DNA from: UBA4416 sp040387555
Lineage (GTDB): Bacteria > Bacteroidota > Bacteroidia > B-17B0 > Aurantibacillaceae
Length of the DNA: 64,000 bases
Direction: 5' to 3'
Assembly: GCA_040387555.1 (NCBI GenBank)
Contig: JAZKDO010000002.1
Span: forward strand, 62,001 to 126,000
Below the pieces are notes generated by a model, which did not search any database, was not told the DNA's origin, and worked only from the letters and a program-made list of their open reading frames with translations. Positions 8,846 to 17,029 of the stretch are shown one piece after another. Both the position numbers and the translations under genes were made by a program. Each line of letters starts with the position of its first letter. Within the stretch, counting starts at the first letter, position 1.

Positions 8846-8870
8846 AAAGCCGCTGATTTCAGCGGCTTTT
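8846..8870 (+). terminator. Rho-independent terminator
   Basis: Perfect 11-bp stem AAAGCCGCTGA/TCAGCGGCTTT followed by T residues, 43 bases after the DUF3494 lipoprotein stop. Confidence 0.9.
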
Positions 8871-8981
8871 ATAATTGGTTCCAACGCTTTTTTTACCAAA
8901 TAGATTTTTACCAAATTTTAGACTAAAAACGCTCAGCTCTCTTGTAAATGTTTGATAGTATCTTAAAAAACATAAGTGAAT

Positions 8982-9038
8982 AATGTAAATCATAGACCTC
9001 ACTTTGTAAAGGAAACCGACTTTAGTAAAGCACCTTTG
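8982..9038 (+). promoter_or_regulatory. Tandem TGTAA-type promoter module (9068 operon)
   Basis: Two exact TGTAA cores (8984-8988 and 9005-9009) are 21 bp apart. CACCTTTG (9031-9038) starts 26 bp after the second. This is one of the cleanest examples. It drives the beta-barrel, lmo0937-like, YtxH and following genes. Confidence 0.68.
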
Positions 9039-9067
9039 TCATATAAAGATTAATCAACACTAAATAA

Positions 9068-9721
9068 ATGATAATGAAAAAACTAATTATAATATTTACA
9101 GCAATCATAGCAACGGCAGTCAATTCGAATGCCCAGGAAAGCACAACTGATTTACGTAAAAGAATTTTATTTGGAGTAAAAGCCGGAGCCAACTCTTCAA
9201 ATGTTTATGATTCAGAAGGACAGGAATTTAGGGCTGATTCCAAAATCGGTTTTGCGGGCGGTGCTTTTTTAGCAATCCCTTTTAATAAATATCTGGGATT
9301 GCAACCAGAACTATTATATTCTCAAAAAGGATTTCGTGCAACAGGTTCGTTCCTTGGTAGCCCCTATAAATTTACTCGCACAACAACATATATTGATGTT
9401 CCAGTATTACTTGCTTTAAAGGTAAGTGAATTTTTTACGATTGTTGCTGGCCCACAATATTCTTATCTAATAGAACAAAGAGATGTTTTTGTAAGTTCAT
9501 TAGCAAGTTCAGAACAGCAAACACAGTTTGAAAATGATAACATCCGTAATAGCACCTTATGTGCAACTGGCGGGTTAGACATTACAATGAAACATATTGT
9601 GCTAAGTGCGAGAGCCGGATGCGATCTTCAAAATAACAACGGTAATGGAGCATCAACTGCACCTCGATATAAAAATATGTGGTATCAGGCAACTATCGGT
9701 TACAGGTTATATAAACTATAG
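9068..9721 (+). CDS. Outer-membrane beta-barrel protein (PorT-like family)
   Basis: 217 residues. ATG 9068 or ATG 9074 both lead into the signal peptide MKKLIIIFTAIIATAVNSNAQ. The mature part has short alternating beta strands (FGVKAGANSSNVYD, GFAGGAFLAIPF, LGLQPELLYSQKGF, TYIDVPVLLALKV, FFTIVAGPQYSYL), the pattern of the Bacteroidota outer-membrane beta-barrel family. It ends YKL with an aromatic penultimate strand. No transport function can be assigned. First gene behind a tandem-core promoter, followed by small membrane stress genes. Confidence 0.88.
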   Translation: MIMKKLIIIFTAIIATAVNSNAQESTTDLRKRILFGVKAGANSSNVYDSEGQEFRADSKIGFAGGAFLAIPFNKYLGLQPELLYSQKGFRATGSFLGSPYKFTRTTTYIDVPVLLALKVSEFFTIVAGPQYSYLIEQRDVFVSSLASSEQQTQFENDNIRNSTLCATGGLDITMKHIVLSARAGCDLQNNNGNGASTAPRYKNMWYQATIGYRLYKL

Positions 9722-9777
9722 TCAGACATAGATTCAATTAAATATTAAACATAAACATAAACCAAAAAACCAATAAT

Positions 9778-9933
9778 ATGAGCAACCTTTTATATATCAT
9801 CGCAGTAGTTTTAATTATCATTTGGGCAGCAGGTTTTTTTGCCTACAGCGCAGGCAGCATTATTCATGTTCTTCTTGTAATAGCACTAATTGCTATCATA
9901 TTAAGAGTGATCCGAGGAAATAATATAATTTAA
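9778..9933 (+). CDS. lmo0937-family small membrane protein
   Basis: 51 residues, MSNLLYIIAVVLIIIWAAGF followed by a second hydrophobic helix HVLLVIALIAIILRVIRG. Two membrane helices joined by YSAGSIIH match the lmo0937/DUF5670 family, often found beside YtxH and CsbD stress genes. Two relatives lie at 16586-16753 and 17030-17185. The distance to the YtxH gene is 15 bases, so it is cotranscribed. Function unknown; envelope stress by association. Confidence 0.88.
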   Translation: MSNLLYIIAVVLIIIWAAGFFAYSAGSIIHVLLVIALIAIILRVIRGNNII

Positions 9934-9948
9934 TAATAAAAAGAAAAC

Positions 9949-10215
9949 ATGGGAAATTCTAACAATACAATAAAAGTGATTGGAGCAGTGGCGCTTGGTG
10001 CCATAGTAGGTGCCGCATTAGGTGTTTTATTTGCACCAGATAAAGGAAGTAATACCAGGGCCAAAATAGCCGGTGGAGCAAAAGATCTTGGAGAAGATGT
10101 GATGGCAAGAATAAAAAATGAAATAGCTGCCTTACGCAACAAAGCAGAAGAATTAGAAATTTCCGCGGATGCAAAATTTGAGGAAACATTGAATAGGGCA
10201 AAGCAAATAGCTTAG
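9949..10215 (+). CDS. YtxH-domain protein
   Basis: 88 residues. N-terminal glycine/alanine-rich helix (VIGAVALGAIVGAALGVLFAP) followed by DKGSNTRAKI, the hallmark of YtxH general stress proteins, then a charged helical tail. Probably inner-membrane bound with a cytoplasmic coiled tail. Paralogue at 16768-17004 with the same APDKG(S/A)xTR junction. In an operon with the lmo0937-like and 10255 genes. Confidence 0.9.
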   Translation: MGNSNNTIKVIGAVALGAIVGAALGVLFAPDKGSNTRAKIAGGAKDLGEDVMARIKNEIAALRNKAEELEISADAKFEETLNRAKQIA

Positions 10216-10254
10216 AAAACCCAGGGTTAATCGTAAAAATTAAATCTGAAACAG

Positions 10255-10650
10255 ATGTCGGAAAACGAAAAATTAGAAGATCTAACAACTAAACTCGAAA
10301 ATTATGTGAAAACAAATTGTGAGATACTCAAGTTGCAGGCAGTTAGTCATTCCTCCGTTATAGGATCATCTTTGATCAGCGGATTCCTGATAGCTATGAC
10401 TTGTTTTTTGTTAAGTCTTTTTATAGGCTTGGGAGTTGTGTTTTACCTTTCAACTATTTTCGGAAATAATTATGCGGGATTTGGCGTTGTTGCGGGATTT
10501 TTATTAATAGTTGTTCTGGTGCTAGTCCTAGCGCGTGTAAGTCTAATAGAAAAACCATTACGTAATAAGATTATTGAAAATATACTTCGTAATACTCAAT
10601 CGCAGGATATCATTATAGAGACACCTTCAAAGTTAAATAATCCAGACTAA
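10255..10650 (+). CDS. Membrane protein of the phage-holin-like/DUF1469 type
   Basis: 131 residues. A charged N-terminal helix (about 1-35), two long hydrophobic helices (about 43-68 and 74-98) and a polar tail. This layout fits the holin superfamily III/DUF1469 group of bacterial envelope proteins that usually stand beside YtxH genes. Nothing phage-like is nearby, so a lytic role is unlikely. Start ATG 10255, 39 bases after the YtxH stop. Precise function unknown. Confidence 0.75.
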   Translation: MSENEKLEDLTTKLENYVKTNCEILKLQAVSHSSVIGSSLISGFLIAMTCFLLSLFIGLGVVFYLSTIFGNNYAGFGVVAGFLLIVVLVLVLARVSLIEKPLRNKIIENILRNTQSQDIIIETPSKLNNPD

Positions 10651-10653
10651 GAC

Positions 10654-11037
10654 ATGGGAAAGATAATTATCTCGAACCATTCGGAATTAGAGTTGCGTAT
10701 TATGCAACTGAAGACAAAAAAAATGACTGAAGAGAACGAACTTAAGGCAGCCTTAAAATTGTTTTCAAATACGCTCAGCCCTTTCGCTCTGGTAAAGGAC
10801 TCGTTGCACAAATTGGCAGGAGACAAAGAACTGCGAAATGATTTGAAAACGGTTGGGTTGAAGATAGGCGCTGACTTTATAATTGACACTGTTTTAGGCA
10901 AATCAAGAAGTGTGAGAGGTTTTATAGGGTCAATATTAGCGGAACAGGTTGCTGGCGCAATTATCAATAAAAATTCCTCAACAATAATTTCGGCATTCAA
11001 TCAATTCGTTAGCGAAAAAAAACTAGTTAAAAAATAG
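10654..11037 (+). CDS. Conserved small protein of the YtxH operon, unknown function
   Basis: 127 residues, beginning 3 bases after the preceding stop, so translationally linked. It is helical and charged in the first 70 residues. A weakly hydrophobic glycine-containing stretch follows (SVRGFIGSILAEQVAGAII), perhaps a peripheral membrane helix. I do not recognise a named domain. Location after YtxH and the DUF1469-like gene suggests an envelope stress role. Confidence 0.7.
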   Translation: MGKIIISNHSELELRIMQLKTKKMTEENELKAALKLFSNTLSPFALVKDSLHKLAGDKELRNDLKTVGLKIGADFIIDTVLGKSRSVRGFIGSILAEQVAGAIINKNSSTIISAFNQFVSEKKLVKK

Positions 11038-11185
11038 TACAATACCTTACAATTTGTTTTTATACAAAAATTGTATTGAGAGTTTCCGGGTGTTAAAATT
11101 AGTATAACAAAAAATACGAATAATAGGCAACAGTAAAACTGAAGAGCTGGCAACAGAGCAACTGAAGGTTAAAAATTGTAATTAT

Positions 11186-11845
11186 ATGAAATATATTACT
11201 AGAAAAAGTATGATGATTATGTTGCTTTCCTGCTTTGGAATAGCAACTGCTCAGGAAACGAACAACTCTCCAGGAAATGGCGAAAAATGTTTCAATGAAA
11301 ATACGCATGTTATAAATTTAGGAGCTGGGTTTGGAAATAACAGTTATTATACAGCATATCGAGGAAGCGGTTACAACTACAAAAGCAGTCCTGCTTTTAG
11401 TTTTTCTTATGAGCAAGCTTTTAGAAAAAAACTAGGACCTGGTTTTTTAGGCCTCGGTGCTTATTTAGGGTATCAAGGCGCAAGCGCTACGTATAATTAC
11501 CATTGGAATAAAAATGGGTATGATAATAATTATTATTATAAAAATTCGTGGAATAATTTTATGGTAGCTGCTAGAGGCGCGTATCACTTCGACTTTCTAA
11601 ATTCAAAAAGGGCTGAAGTTTATTTCGGCGCATTAGCAGGTCTTCGCATACAATCATACCGATATGAAACTAACAATCCTGATCCTTACGCAGTAAATTA
11701 CAGTGTAAATTCAGGCGGACGTGTATTTCCAACTTTTTCTGTATTTGCAGGAGCGAGATGGTATTTCGTTAAAAATGTAGCGTTATTTGCCGAAGCCGGT
11801 TACGGAATATCTTATTTAACTGGTGGATTAAGTTTTAAATTTTAG
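11186..11845 (+). CDS. Secreted outer-membrane beta-barrel protein
   Basis: 219 residues. Signal peptide MKYITRKSMMIMLLSCFGIATAQ. The mature chain is rich in Tyr, Gly and Asn with alternating strands (VINLGAGFGNN, FSFSYEQAF, LGLGAYLGYQGA, VAARGAYHF, VYFGALAGLRI, VFAGARWYFV, LFAEAGYGISYL). It ends in the C-terminal aromatic GGLSFKF expected of outer-membrane barrels. Single gene with a terminator behind it; no tandem-core promoter was found in the 148 bases before it. Confidence 0.85.
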   Translation: MKYITRKSMMIMLLSCFGIATAQETNNSPGNGEKCFNENTHVINLGAGFGNNSYYTAYRGSGYNYKSSPAFSFSYEQAFRKKLGPGFLGLGAYLGYQGASATYNYHWNKNGYDNNYYYKNSWNNFMVAARGAYHFDFLNSKRAEVYFGALAGLRIQSYRYETNNPDPYAVNYSVNSGGRVFPTFSVFAGARWYFVKNVALFAEAGYGISYLTGGLSFKF

Positions 11846-11876
11846 TTTGGTAAAACACACATACTGACAGCAATTC

Positions 11877-11905
11877 AAGAGCCTCACAGAAATGCGAGGC
11901 TTTTG
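11877..11905 (+). terminator. Rho-independent terminator
   Basis: Stem GCCTC/GAGGC (11881-11885 with 11896-11900) flanked by A-rich and T-rich arms, 31 bases after the beta-barrel stop. Confidence 0.75.
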
Positions 11906-11958
11906 AATTAAATAGTATATATTGAAGAACACTATTGTATATTAACCAGAATAATTTT

Positions 11959-12279
11959 TTAAGGCTGTATGGGTTTATTGGAACGGATAGGAAGTTTTCT
12001 TAATATTTCAGTTGTTTTAGAGTCTACCGAAATACCATAGCCAGTAACAAGTACACCTTTTTCTCCTGATTTTGATTCAAGTGCATACACAACAGCTTCA
12101 TCACCGGGATCGGAATTTCCTTCGTAGCGATATACTTCCACAATTTCGAATTCAGTTTGAAATTTTTCGGGATGCTGATCCAGACTATTTTCTTTAAGAT
12201 TGAAGTCGATGCTAAACCCTTTTTTCTGAAGTTCGTTTATTGCTTCAGAGACAGTTTCATAATGATTTTCACAGTCCAT
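11959..12279 (-). CDS. Conserved Bacteroidota protein of about 100 residues, unknown function
   Basis: 106 residues, soluble. Features are an N-terminal helix (YETVSEAINELQKKGFSIDFNL) and a conserved strand block (FEIVEVYRYEGNSDPGDEAVVYAL, then GVLVTGYGISVD). Relatives are sometimes labelled phosphoribosylpyrophosphate synthetase, but no PRPP-binding motif or comparable size is present, so I do not accept that. Last of a three-gene minus-strand group with YceI and the 12884 gene. Confidence 0.75.
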   Translation of the reverse strand: MDCENHYETVSEAINELQKKGFSIDFNLKENSLDQHPEKFQTEFEIVEVYRYEGNSDPGDEAVVYALESKSGEKGVLVTGYGISVDSKTTEILRKLPIRSNKPIQP

Positions 12280-12329
12280 AATTGTTTTTTTATAATTCTA
12301 TATAGTAAAGTATACTATTCTGATTAACC

Positions 12330-12881
12330 CTAAGCTTCTTTTGACAATTCTAAATCACAATTGATAAGTATTTCGTCACTTACCAATAAGCCTCCCGATT
12401 CGAGTGATGTATTCCATATTAAACCCCACTCAGATCTATTAATGGATCCGGTTGTTGAGAATCCGACTTTTTCAGTACCACGGTCTGTAGCGTTTCCACC
12501 AAAATCCACGTTCAGTTTAATTTTCTTAGAAATCCCCTTTATAGTTAATTCCCCAAATAATTCGTAGGAATCAATTTTATCTTTTCTTACCATTGATTCT
12601 CCAACGAATAGAATTTTTTTATATTTCGCTACATCAAAGAATTCTGCACTTTTTAAATGAGCATCACGGTTTGAATCTCCAGTTTGAATGGAAGCCGGAT
12701 TTAACCAAAAGTCAATTTCACAGGTTGTAAAATCATTTCCATCTGTATATATGTCGGCTCCAAAATCCATAAATGAACCCTTTACATTGGAGATCATTAA
12801 ATGTTTCACTTTAAACTCTATAGTTGTATGAGTATGATCGATGGCCCAACTTGTTTTGGTTAATGTTTCCTGTACTTCCAT
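12330..12881 (-). CDS. YceI-family lipid-binding protein
   Basis: 183 residues. YceI fold throughout: WAIDHTHTTIEFKVKHLMISNVKGSF near the N-terminus, then FWLNPASIQTGDSNRDAHLKSAEFFDV, GELTIKGISKKIKLNVDF and INRSEWGL. These proteins form an extended lipocalin-like barrel that binds isoprenoids or amphiphiles. No signal peptide is visible, so this copy should be cytoplasmic, as in part of the family. Its start lies 2 bases after the stop of the upstream gene at 12884, so it belongs to the 13276 promoter. Confidence 0.92.
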   Translation of the reverse strand: MEVQETLTKTSWAIDHTHTTIEFKVKHLMISNVKGSFMDFGADIYTDGNDFTTCEIDFWLNPASIQTGDSNRDAHLKSAEFFDVAKYKKILFVGESMVRKDKIDSYELFGELTIKGISKKIKLNVDFGGNATDRGTEKVGFSTTGSINRSEWGLIWNTSLESGGLLVSDEILINCDLELSKEA

Positions 12882-12883
12882 CT

Positions 12884-13276
12884 TTATTTTTTTATGATGT
12901 TAGAAAAGTACTCTTTCACAAAGTTTTGTTGTTCAATATCTGACATTTTATCGGCTGACTGAACTTCAATTTTAATATTTTCAAAGTGATGATTAGCTTT
13001 TAAAGTATTAAACAATTCAAGCCTTGCATCTGTGGGGCCAAATAACAATACTTCGCTGTAGTTTTTGATAACTTCACCGATTTCTTTATAATACAAAGCT
13101 TGCTTTTGCTGCTCTTTGTTATGCATCAAATGCTCGCCTCTGGTCAAAGCATCTTCCTTGTCTTGTTTGCTAAAATCAGATTCGATAACTCGATGTTCAG
13201 TAGAACCATTTGGAAATTCGAAGAAGTGCGCACTTGCGTGATCCATCCATATTCCTAGCTTTTTTCCTATTGCCAT
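12884..13276 (-). CDS. Host-factor/eRF1-like small protein, function uncertain
   Basis: 130 residues, soluble. It starts KLGIWMDHASAHFFEF and contains ILLFGPTD-like VLLFGPTDARLELFNTLK and a C-terminal SADKMSDIEQQNFVKEYF. This arrangement recalls the bacterial eRF1-domain-3-like (baeRF) group, where a strand-helix fold is retained without a release-factor loop. The match is by pattern only. First gene of the group 12884-12330-11959 behind its own tandem-core promoter. Confidence 0.65.
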   Translation of the reverse strand: MAIGKKLGIWMDHASAHFFEFPNGSTEHRVIESDFSKQDKEDALTRGEHLMHNKEQQKQALYYKEIGEVIKNYSEVLLFGPTDARLELFNTLKANHHFENIKIEVQSADKMSDIEQQNFVKEYFSNIIKK

Positions 13277-13301
13277 AAATATTCTTTTTAAGGGTTATGT
13301 T

Positions 13302-13359
13302 CAAAGATGAGATATTATTGGCTTTTGTGTGTTGCACAGTCCCTTTAAAATATTATATA
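13302..13359 (-). promoter_or_regulatory. Tandem TGTAA-type promoter module (13276 operon)
   Basis: Minus strand: TATAA (13357-13353) and TGCAA (13336-13332) are 21 bp apart, and CATCTTTG (13309-13302) starts 27 bp after the second core. The ATG is 25 bases further on. Confidence 0.58.
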
Positions 13360-13363
13360 TTTA

Positions 13364-14047
13364 TTAATCCTTATCCTTATCTTTTTTCTTTTTTTTGAAA
13401 AAGCCCCGCAATAAAACATTTTTGCTTGCAGCATCCATATTTTTTTTAAACCCTCCTGCACCCTGTTTTATATTAACTAAGGTCTTATCCAGGTTATCCG
13501 CAAAAACAGTATCCATGAACAACTTTCCAACGGTTCCTTTTCCTGATCTTATGGTATGCATCATTGCAGCTAAATCATCTGTAATAGTTGCAGCATTGTT
13601 ACTTGTAGTTTTTAGTTTCACCAAAATCTCATCCATACTCACAGGAACAGTTGTTACTAAATAATCTTTATCTTGCACTTCTCTGTTGCCGATAGTGCCG
13701 GGTATAATAATAGCCACCTTATTGCCCATTAATCCGTCAGAGCCAATTGTGATTTTTGCATTTTTTTTAATAAATTTTTTAGTTTCCTCATCAATGCTAA
13801 AATCAACTCTCACCGCAGTATCTGAAACAATTTCTATATTTTCCACCACGCCAATTGTTATACCAGAAAAGCGAACATTATTTCCAACCTGAAGGCCACT
13901 TACATCTTTAAATATACCACTGATTGAAAACGTTTTGTTAAACATTTTTTGCTTGTCTCCTATAAGGTAGATGCCAAGAATGAACAGTGTCAATCCTATT
14001 GAAACAAAGATTCCCAGTTTAATTTTATTTCTACTTGTATTTTTCAT
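13364..14047 (-). CDS. MlaD/MCE-family lipid transport protein
   Basis: 227 residues. One N-terminal membrane helix (LGIFVSIGLTLFILGIYLIG) anchors it to the inner membrane. An MCE domain follows (about 35-120: GLQVGNNVRFSGITIGVVENIEI, then KITIGSDGLMGNKVAIIIPG). The rest is helical with a basic KKKKKDKDKD tail. MCE proteins hexamerise and bind phospholipid in the periplasm. Third gene of an Mla-type ABC transporter, 13 bases from the ATPase gene. Confidence 0.93.
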   Translation of the reverse strand: MKNTSRNKIKLGIFVSIGLTLFILGIYLIGDKQKMFNKTFSISGIFKDVSGLQVGNNVRFSGITIGVVENIEIVSDTAVRVDFSIDEETKKFIKKNAKITIGSDGLMGNKVAIIIPGTIGNREVQDKDYLVTTVPVSMDEILVKLKTTSNNAATITDDLAAMMHTIRSGKGTVGKLFMDTVFADNLDKTLVNIKQGAGGFKKNMDAASKNVLLRGFFKKKKKDKDKD

Positions 14048-14060
14048 AGTCCTTTATTTT

Positions 14061-14840
14061 TTATTCAAAATATGCACGTACTTCAGCGTTTTCCGAATTT
14101 TGTAACTCATCAAATGTTCCCTCGGTTAAACACACACCATCTTTTAACACAATTATTCGATCGGCAATTATTTTTGCGCAAGCAATATCGTGTGTGATGA
14201 TAATGGAGGAGGTGTTGTATTTTTCTTTCACATCAACAATGAGTTTACTTATTTCTTTGGATGTTATAGGATCTAGTCCGTTGGTTGGTTCATCATAAAG
14301 CATAATTGCTGGCTTTAAGATTAGAGTTCTTGCTAAGCCGACACGCTTTCTCATTCCGCCGGAAAGTTCGGAAGGCATTTTATCAATTGCATCCAAAAGC
14401 CCTACATTTTCCAAGGCCTCTTTCACCAATGCTTCTTTTTCATCTTCTTTAATGGATGAGTTTGTTCTCAATGGGAAAGCCAAATTTTCTCTCACAGTCA
14501 TGGAGTCATAGAGTGCGGCGCTTTGAAAAAGAAACCCTACTTTTTTTCGTAATTCGTTGAGTTTTTTGTCATGCAGTTCTAAAACGTTTTCTCCTAATAC
14601 CGTTAAGCTTCCTTCTTCTGGTTCTATTAAACCAACTATACATTTAATCAGTACGGATTTTCCGGTTCCTGATTTGCCAAGAACCACAAGGTTTTCCCCT
14701 TTACCAAGAACGAGATTAAGCCCTTGTAAAACTCTCTTGGTTTTGAAACTTTTATGAAGGTTTGAAATTTCAATAGCTACCTCTTTCCCGGAATCATCGT
14801 GATTTTTCTCTATTGGCGTATCAGTTTGCGAGTTGTCCAT
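14061..14840 (-). CDS. ABC transporter ATP-binding protein (MlaF type)
   Basis: 259 residues. Walker A GKSGTGKSVLIK, Q loop, signature LSGGMRKRVGLART, Walker B IMLYDEPTNGLD and a switch His in IIITHD are all present, so it is an active ATPase. It energises the MlaE/MCE lipid transporter. Two bases separate it from the permease gene, so it is one operon. Confidence 0.95.
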   Translation of the reverse strand: MDNSQTDTPIEKNHDDSGKEVAIEISNLHKSFKTKRVLQGLNLVLGKGENLVVLGKSGTGKSVLIKCIVGLIEPEEGSLTVLGENVLELHDKKLNELRKKVGFLFQSAALYDSMTVRENLAFPLRTNSSIKEDEKEALVKEALENVGLLDAIDKMPSELSGGMRKRVGLARTLILKPAIMLYDEPTNGLDPITSKEISKLIVDVKEKYNTSSIIITHDIACAKIIADRIIVLKDGVCLTEGTFDELQNSENAEVRAYFE

Positions 14841-14842
14841 AA

Positions 14843-15664
14843 TTAAAATAATAGATCAGTGATTTGAACAGCGATCATGTCCATAATAAAAATGAGTAGT
14901 GAACTTAATACAACGGCTGAGTTGGCAGATAGTCCGACTCCTTCTGTTCCTTTATCAGTATTGTAACCTTTGTAACAACCTATTAATCCTATAGCAAAAC
15001 CAAAGAAAAAGGTTTTAATGAATGAAGGAAACACATCTGAAAAGTCGAGGGATTCTATGACTTGTGAAAAGTATAATGTTGATGTGACATCACCGTTGAT
15101 ATTAACTGCCAGAAAAGAACCCAATAAGGCGATCACATCTGAAAATACAACAAGCACAGGCAGCATCATGGTACAGGCAAATATTCTGGTGACTACAATG
15201 TATTTAAACGGATTAATACCTGAAACTTCCATGGCATCAATCTGTTCGGTTACCCTCATGGAAGCAAGTTCAGCCCCAATTCCGGAACCAACTTTACCAG
15301 CACAAATTAATGCGGTGATAACAGGACCTATTTCCCTTATGATAGAAACTGCAACCATGGCGGGAAGCCATGATTCTGCGCCGAAAGCGGATAATGTAGG
15401 CCTTGATTGAATAGTTAATACAAGACCCATAATGAAGCCGGTAATACCAACCAGAGGGAGTGATTTATAACCTATCAGATAGCACTGTTTTAGTATTTCA
15501 TTAATTTCATAGGGTGGAATGAAAAGATTTCGAAAATACTGTACTGTAAAACGTGTGAGTAATGTTATCTCAGAAAAAAAAGTGAACATGAGGGGAAACC
15601 ATGGGCCGCTTGCTTCATCCTCAATCTCATTCTCTTTTTTTGAAGATACATCGAACTTATTCAT
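14843..15664 (-). CDS. MlaE-family lipid transporter permease
   Basis: 273 residues, about five membrane helices. Family motifs include LVGITGFIMGLVLTIQSRP, VGSGIGAELASMRVTEQIDAMEVSGINPFKYIVVTR and IGLIGCYKGYNTDKGTEGVG. This is the membrane core of the Mla-type phospholipid transporter keeping outer-membrane lipid asymmetry. First gene of the transporter, 4 bases after the Dps gene. Linkage to Dps and CsbD suggests stress induction of lipid repair (inference). Confidence 0.94.
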   Translation of the reverse strand: MNKFDVSSKKENEIEDEASGPWFPLMFTFFSEITLLTRFTVQYFRNLFIPPYEINEILKQCYLIGYKSLPLVGITGFIMGLVLTIQSRPTLSAFGAESWLPAMVAVSIIREIGPVITALICAGKVGSGIGAELASMRVTEQIDAMEVSGINPFKYIVVTRIFACTMMLPVLVVFSDVIALLGSFLAVNINGDVTSTLYFSQVIESLDFSDVFPSFIKTFFFGFAIGLIGCYKGYNTDKGTEGVGLSANSAVVLSSLLIFIMDMIAVQITDLLF

Positions 15665-15668
15665 AGGA

Positions 15669-16142
15669 TCAGATTATATACCTTCTTAATGTCCAGGCTA
15701 TAGTTTCATGTTGAACCATAAGGCCTGTTAAAAAATCGGCAGAGCCGGCATCATGATTTTTTTCAGCACATTTATCTATATACTGTCTAAGAGCAATGAT
15801 AATAGATTCATGATCCTGAAGTAATTCTTTAATCATGTCTTTAGATGAAGGATATTTATTTGGATGTTCCTTTATGTTTGTAATCTTTGCAAACTCGGCC
15901 ATTGTTCCAATAGTCTTACTTCCCAATTTACTTATTCGTTCCGCTGTTTCATCAATAAAAGATTCCAGTAAGGTGTACTGTTGTTCAAAAAGTTTATGAA
16001 GTTCCATAAAACTTTCACCGCAAACATTCCAGTGGAATTTGCGTGTTTTGGTATATAATGTTACCTGATCAGCCAAAACAACTGATAATAGATCAGTGAT
16101 GGCGTGCAGTTTTTTTTCGGGAATACCGATATGAGGTTTCAT
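15669..16142 (-). CDS. dps: Dps-family DNA-protection ferritin
   Basis: 157 residues, the normal length. Ferroxidase motif KFHWNVCGESFMELHKLFEQQY, followed by FIDETAERISKLG, is diagnostic. Dps forms a dodecamer that oxidises Fe(II) with hydrogen peroxide and shields DNA during starvation. It stands in the long minus-strand operon that starts at CsbD (17938) and reaches MlaD, so it should be induced with membrane-repair functions. Confidence 0.95.
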   Translation of the reverse strand: MKPHIGIPEKKLHAITDLLSVVLADQVTLYTKTRKFHWNVCGESFMELHKLFEQQYTLLESFIDETAERISKLGSKTIGTMAEFAKITNIKEHPNKYPSSKDMIKELLQDHESIIIALRQYIDKCAEKNHDAGSADFLTGLMVQHETIAWTLRRYII

Positions 16143-16172
16143 AATTGTGGGGTTTTGAACTGCATTAAATAA

Positions 16173-16544
16173 TTAAATTGTTGATATCGAATAAGCGGCT
16201 TCTTTATTGAGTTCGTCCAGAACCGCATTTTCATCAGCGAGAATCTTACGCCACATGTGATTACTTGTTTTTTGAGAAAGTTCGATGGTTAAACCAAAAT
16301 TATCTCTGAAACTTTGTTTTAATTCTCCTGTTGACATGAGTGGAGTAATTGAGATAATCCCTTCGTTGTGTATATTCCTGCAATCAGACAGAGTTTTACT
16401 ACTGCTCTTAACAAGTTTTAAGGATGGCGGACCTCCATGTTTGTTTGGCTTTTCGTGAAATTCAATTTTTAAAAAAGGAAACAATTCCGAGAATTCTTTT
16501 TGAATTGCAAATATTTTCCTATGGTTGTTAATTTCAATTGTCAT
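16173..16544 (-). CDS. Conserved Bacteroidota protein of unknown function
   Basis: 123 residues, soluble. An N-terminal basic region is followed by FSELFPFLKIEFHEKPNKHG, the central TLSDCRNIHNEGIISITPLMS, then LKQSFRDNFGLTIELSQKTSN. The alternation of strands and helices suggests a small alpha/beta fold. No catalytic motif was recognised. Placed between the lmo0937-like and Dps genes in the stress operon. Confidence 0.75.
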   Translation of the reverse strand: MTIEINNHRKIFAIQKEFSELFPFLKIEFHEKPNKHGGPPSLKLVKSSSKTLSDCRNIHNEGIISITPLMSTGELKQSFRDNFGLTIELSQKTSNHMWRKILADENAVLDELNKEAAYSISTI

Positions 16545-16585
16545 ATGATTTTATGTAGGCCAATGATCTGATATAAATAAGAAAA

Positions 16586-16753
16586 TCAGGTGGAAGAATC
16601 TCTTCCCCTGATTATTCTTAGTATAAGTGCGATAATAGATAGCGCTAAAAATACATGAATGATATTACCTGAGTTATAAATAAAAAACCCAACAGCCCAG
16701 ATTCCTCCAAACAATATTGCTAAATAGTAAAGGATATTACTGATGCTGTACAT
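16586..16753 (-). CDS. lmo0937-family small membrane protein
   Basis: 55 residues: first helix NILYYLAILFGGIWAVGFFIY, linker NSGNIIH, second helix VFLALSIIALILRIIRG. Same family as 9778-9933 and 17030-17185, with a slightly longer N-terminus. Start ATG is 14 bases downstream of the YtxH stop, so it is part of the same transcript. Function unknown. Confidence 0.85.
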   Translation of the reverse strand: MYSISNILYYLAILFGGIWAVGFFIYNSGNIIHVFLALSIIALILRIIRGRDSST

Positions 16754-16767
16754 GTTATTTTTATAAG

Positions 16768-17004
16768 TTAAACAGCCAACTTATCGCGCATTTTAAACGC
16801 TTCTTTTTTCAAAGCATCAAATTTTTGAGAAGCTGAATTGATAATCTCATCAACTTTTTCTTTTACATCATCTGTTGTGTCTGATTTTAGCTTTGACAGT
16901 TTCTTTCTTGTCTTGGCGCCTTTGTCAGGTGCTAATAGAATTCCTAACATCGCCCCAGCAGCTACACCCGCTAATGCACCGATTAAAATGTTTCCTCTGC
17001 TCAT
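16768..17004 (-). CDS. YtxH-domain protein
   Basis: 78 residues: small-residue membrane helix NILIGALAGVAAGAMLGILL, then APDKGAKTRKKL and a charged helical tail. Paralogue of 9949-10215. It stands between two lmo0937-like genes. The other operon has a single such pair, so this cassette looks duplicated in the window. Confidence 0.9.
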   Translation of the reverse strand: MSRGNILIGALAGVAAGAMLGILLAPDKGAKTRKKLSKLKSDTTDDVKEKVDEIINSASQKFDALKKEAFKMRDKLAV

Positions 17005-17029
17005 AATACTTGTTTTAGATTGTTTATGA

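Noticed and set aside
10255..10650. Phage holin and hence prophage
   Set aside because: No phage structural, lysis or integrase gene is near; the neighbours are YtxH-type stress genes.
11959..12279. Label phosphoribosylpyrophosphate synthetase for the 106-residue protein
   Set aside because: It is three times too short and lacks PRPP-binding motifs.
15018..15410. Plus-strand open frame of 130 codons opposite the MlaE gene
   Set aside because: It is a shadow of the conserved permease gene.
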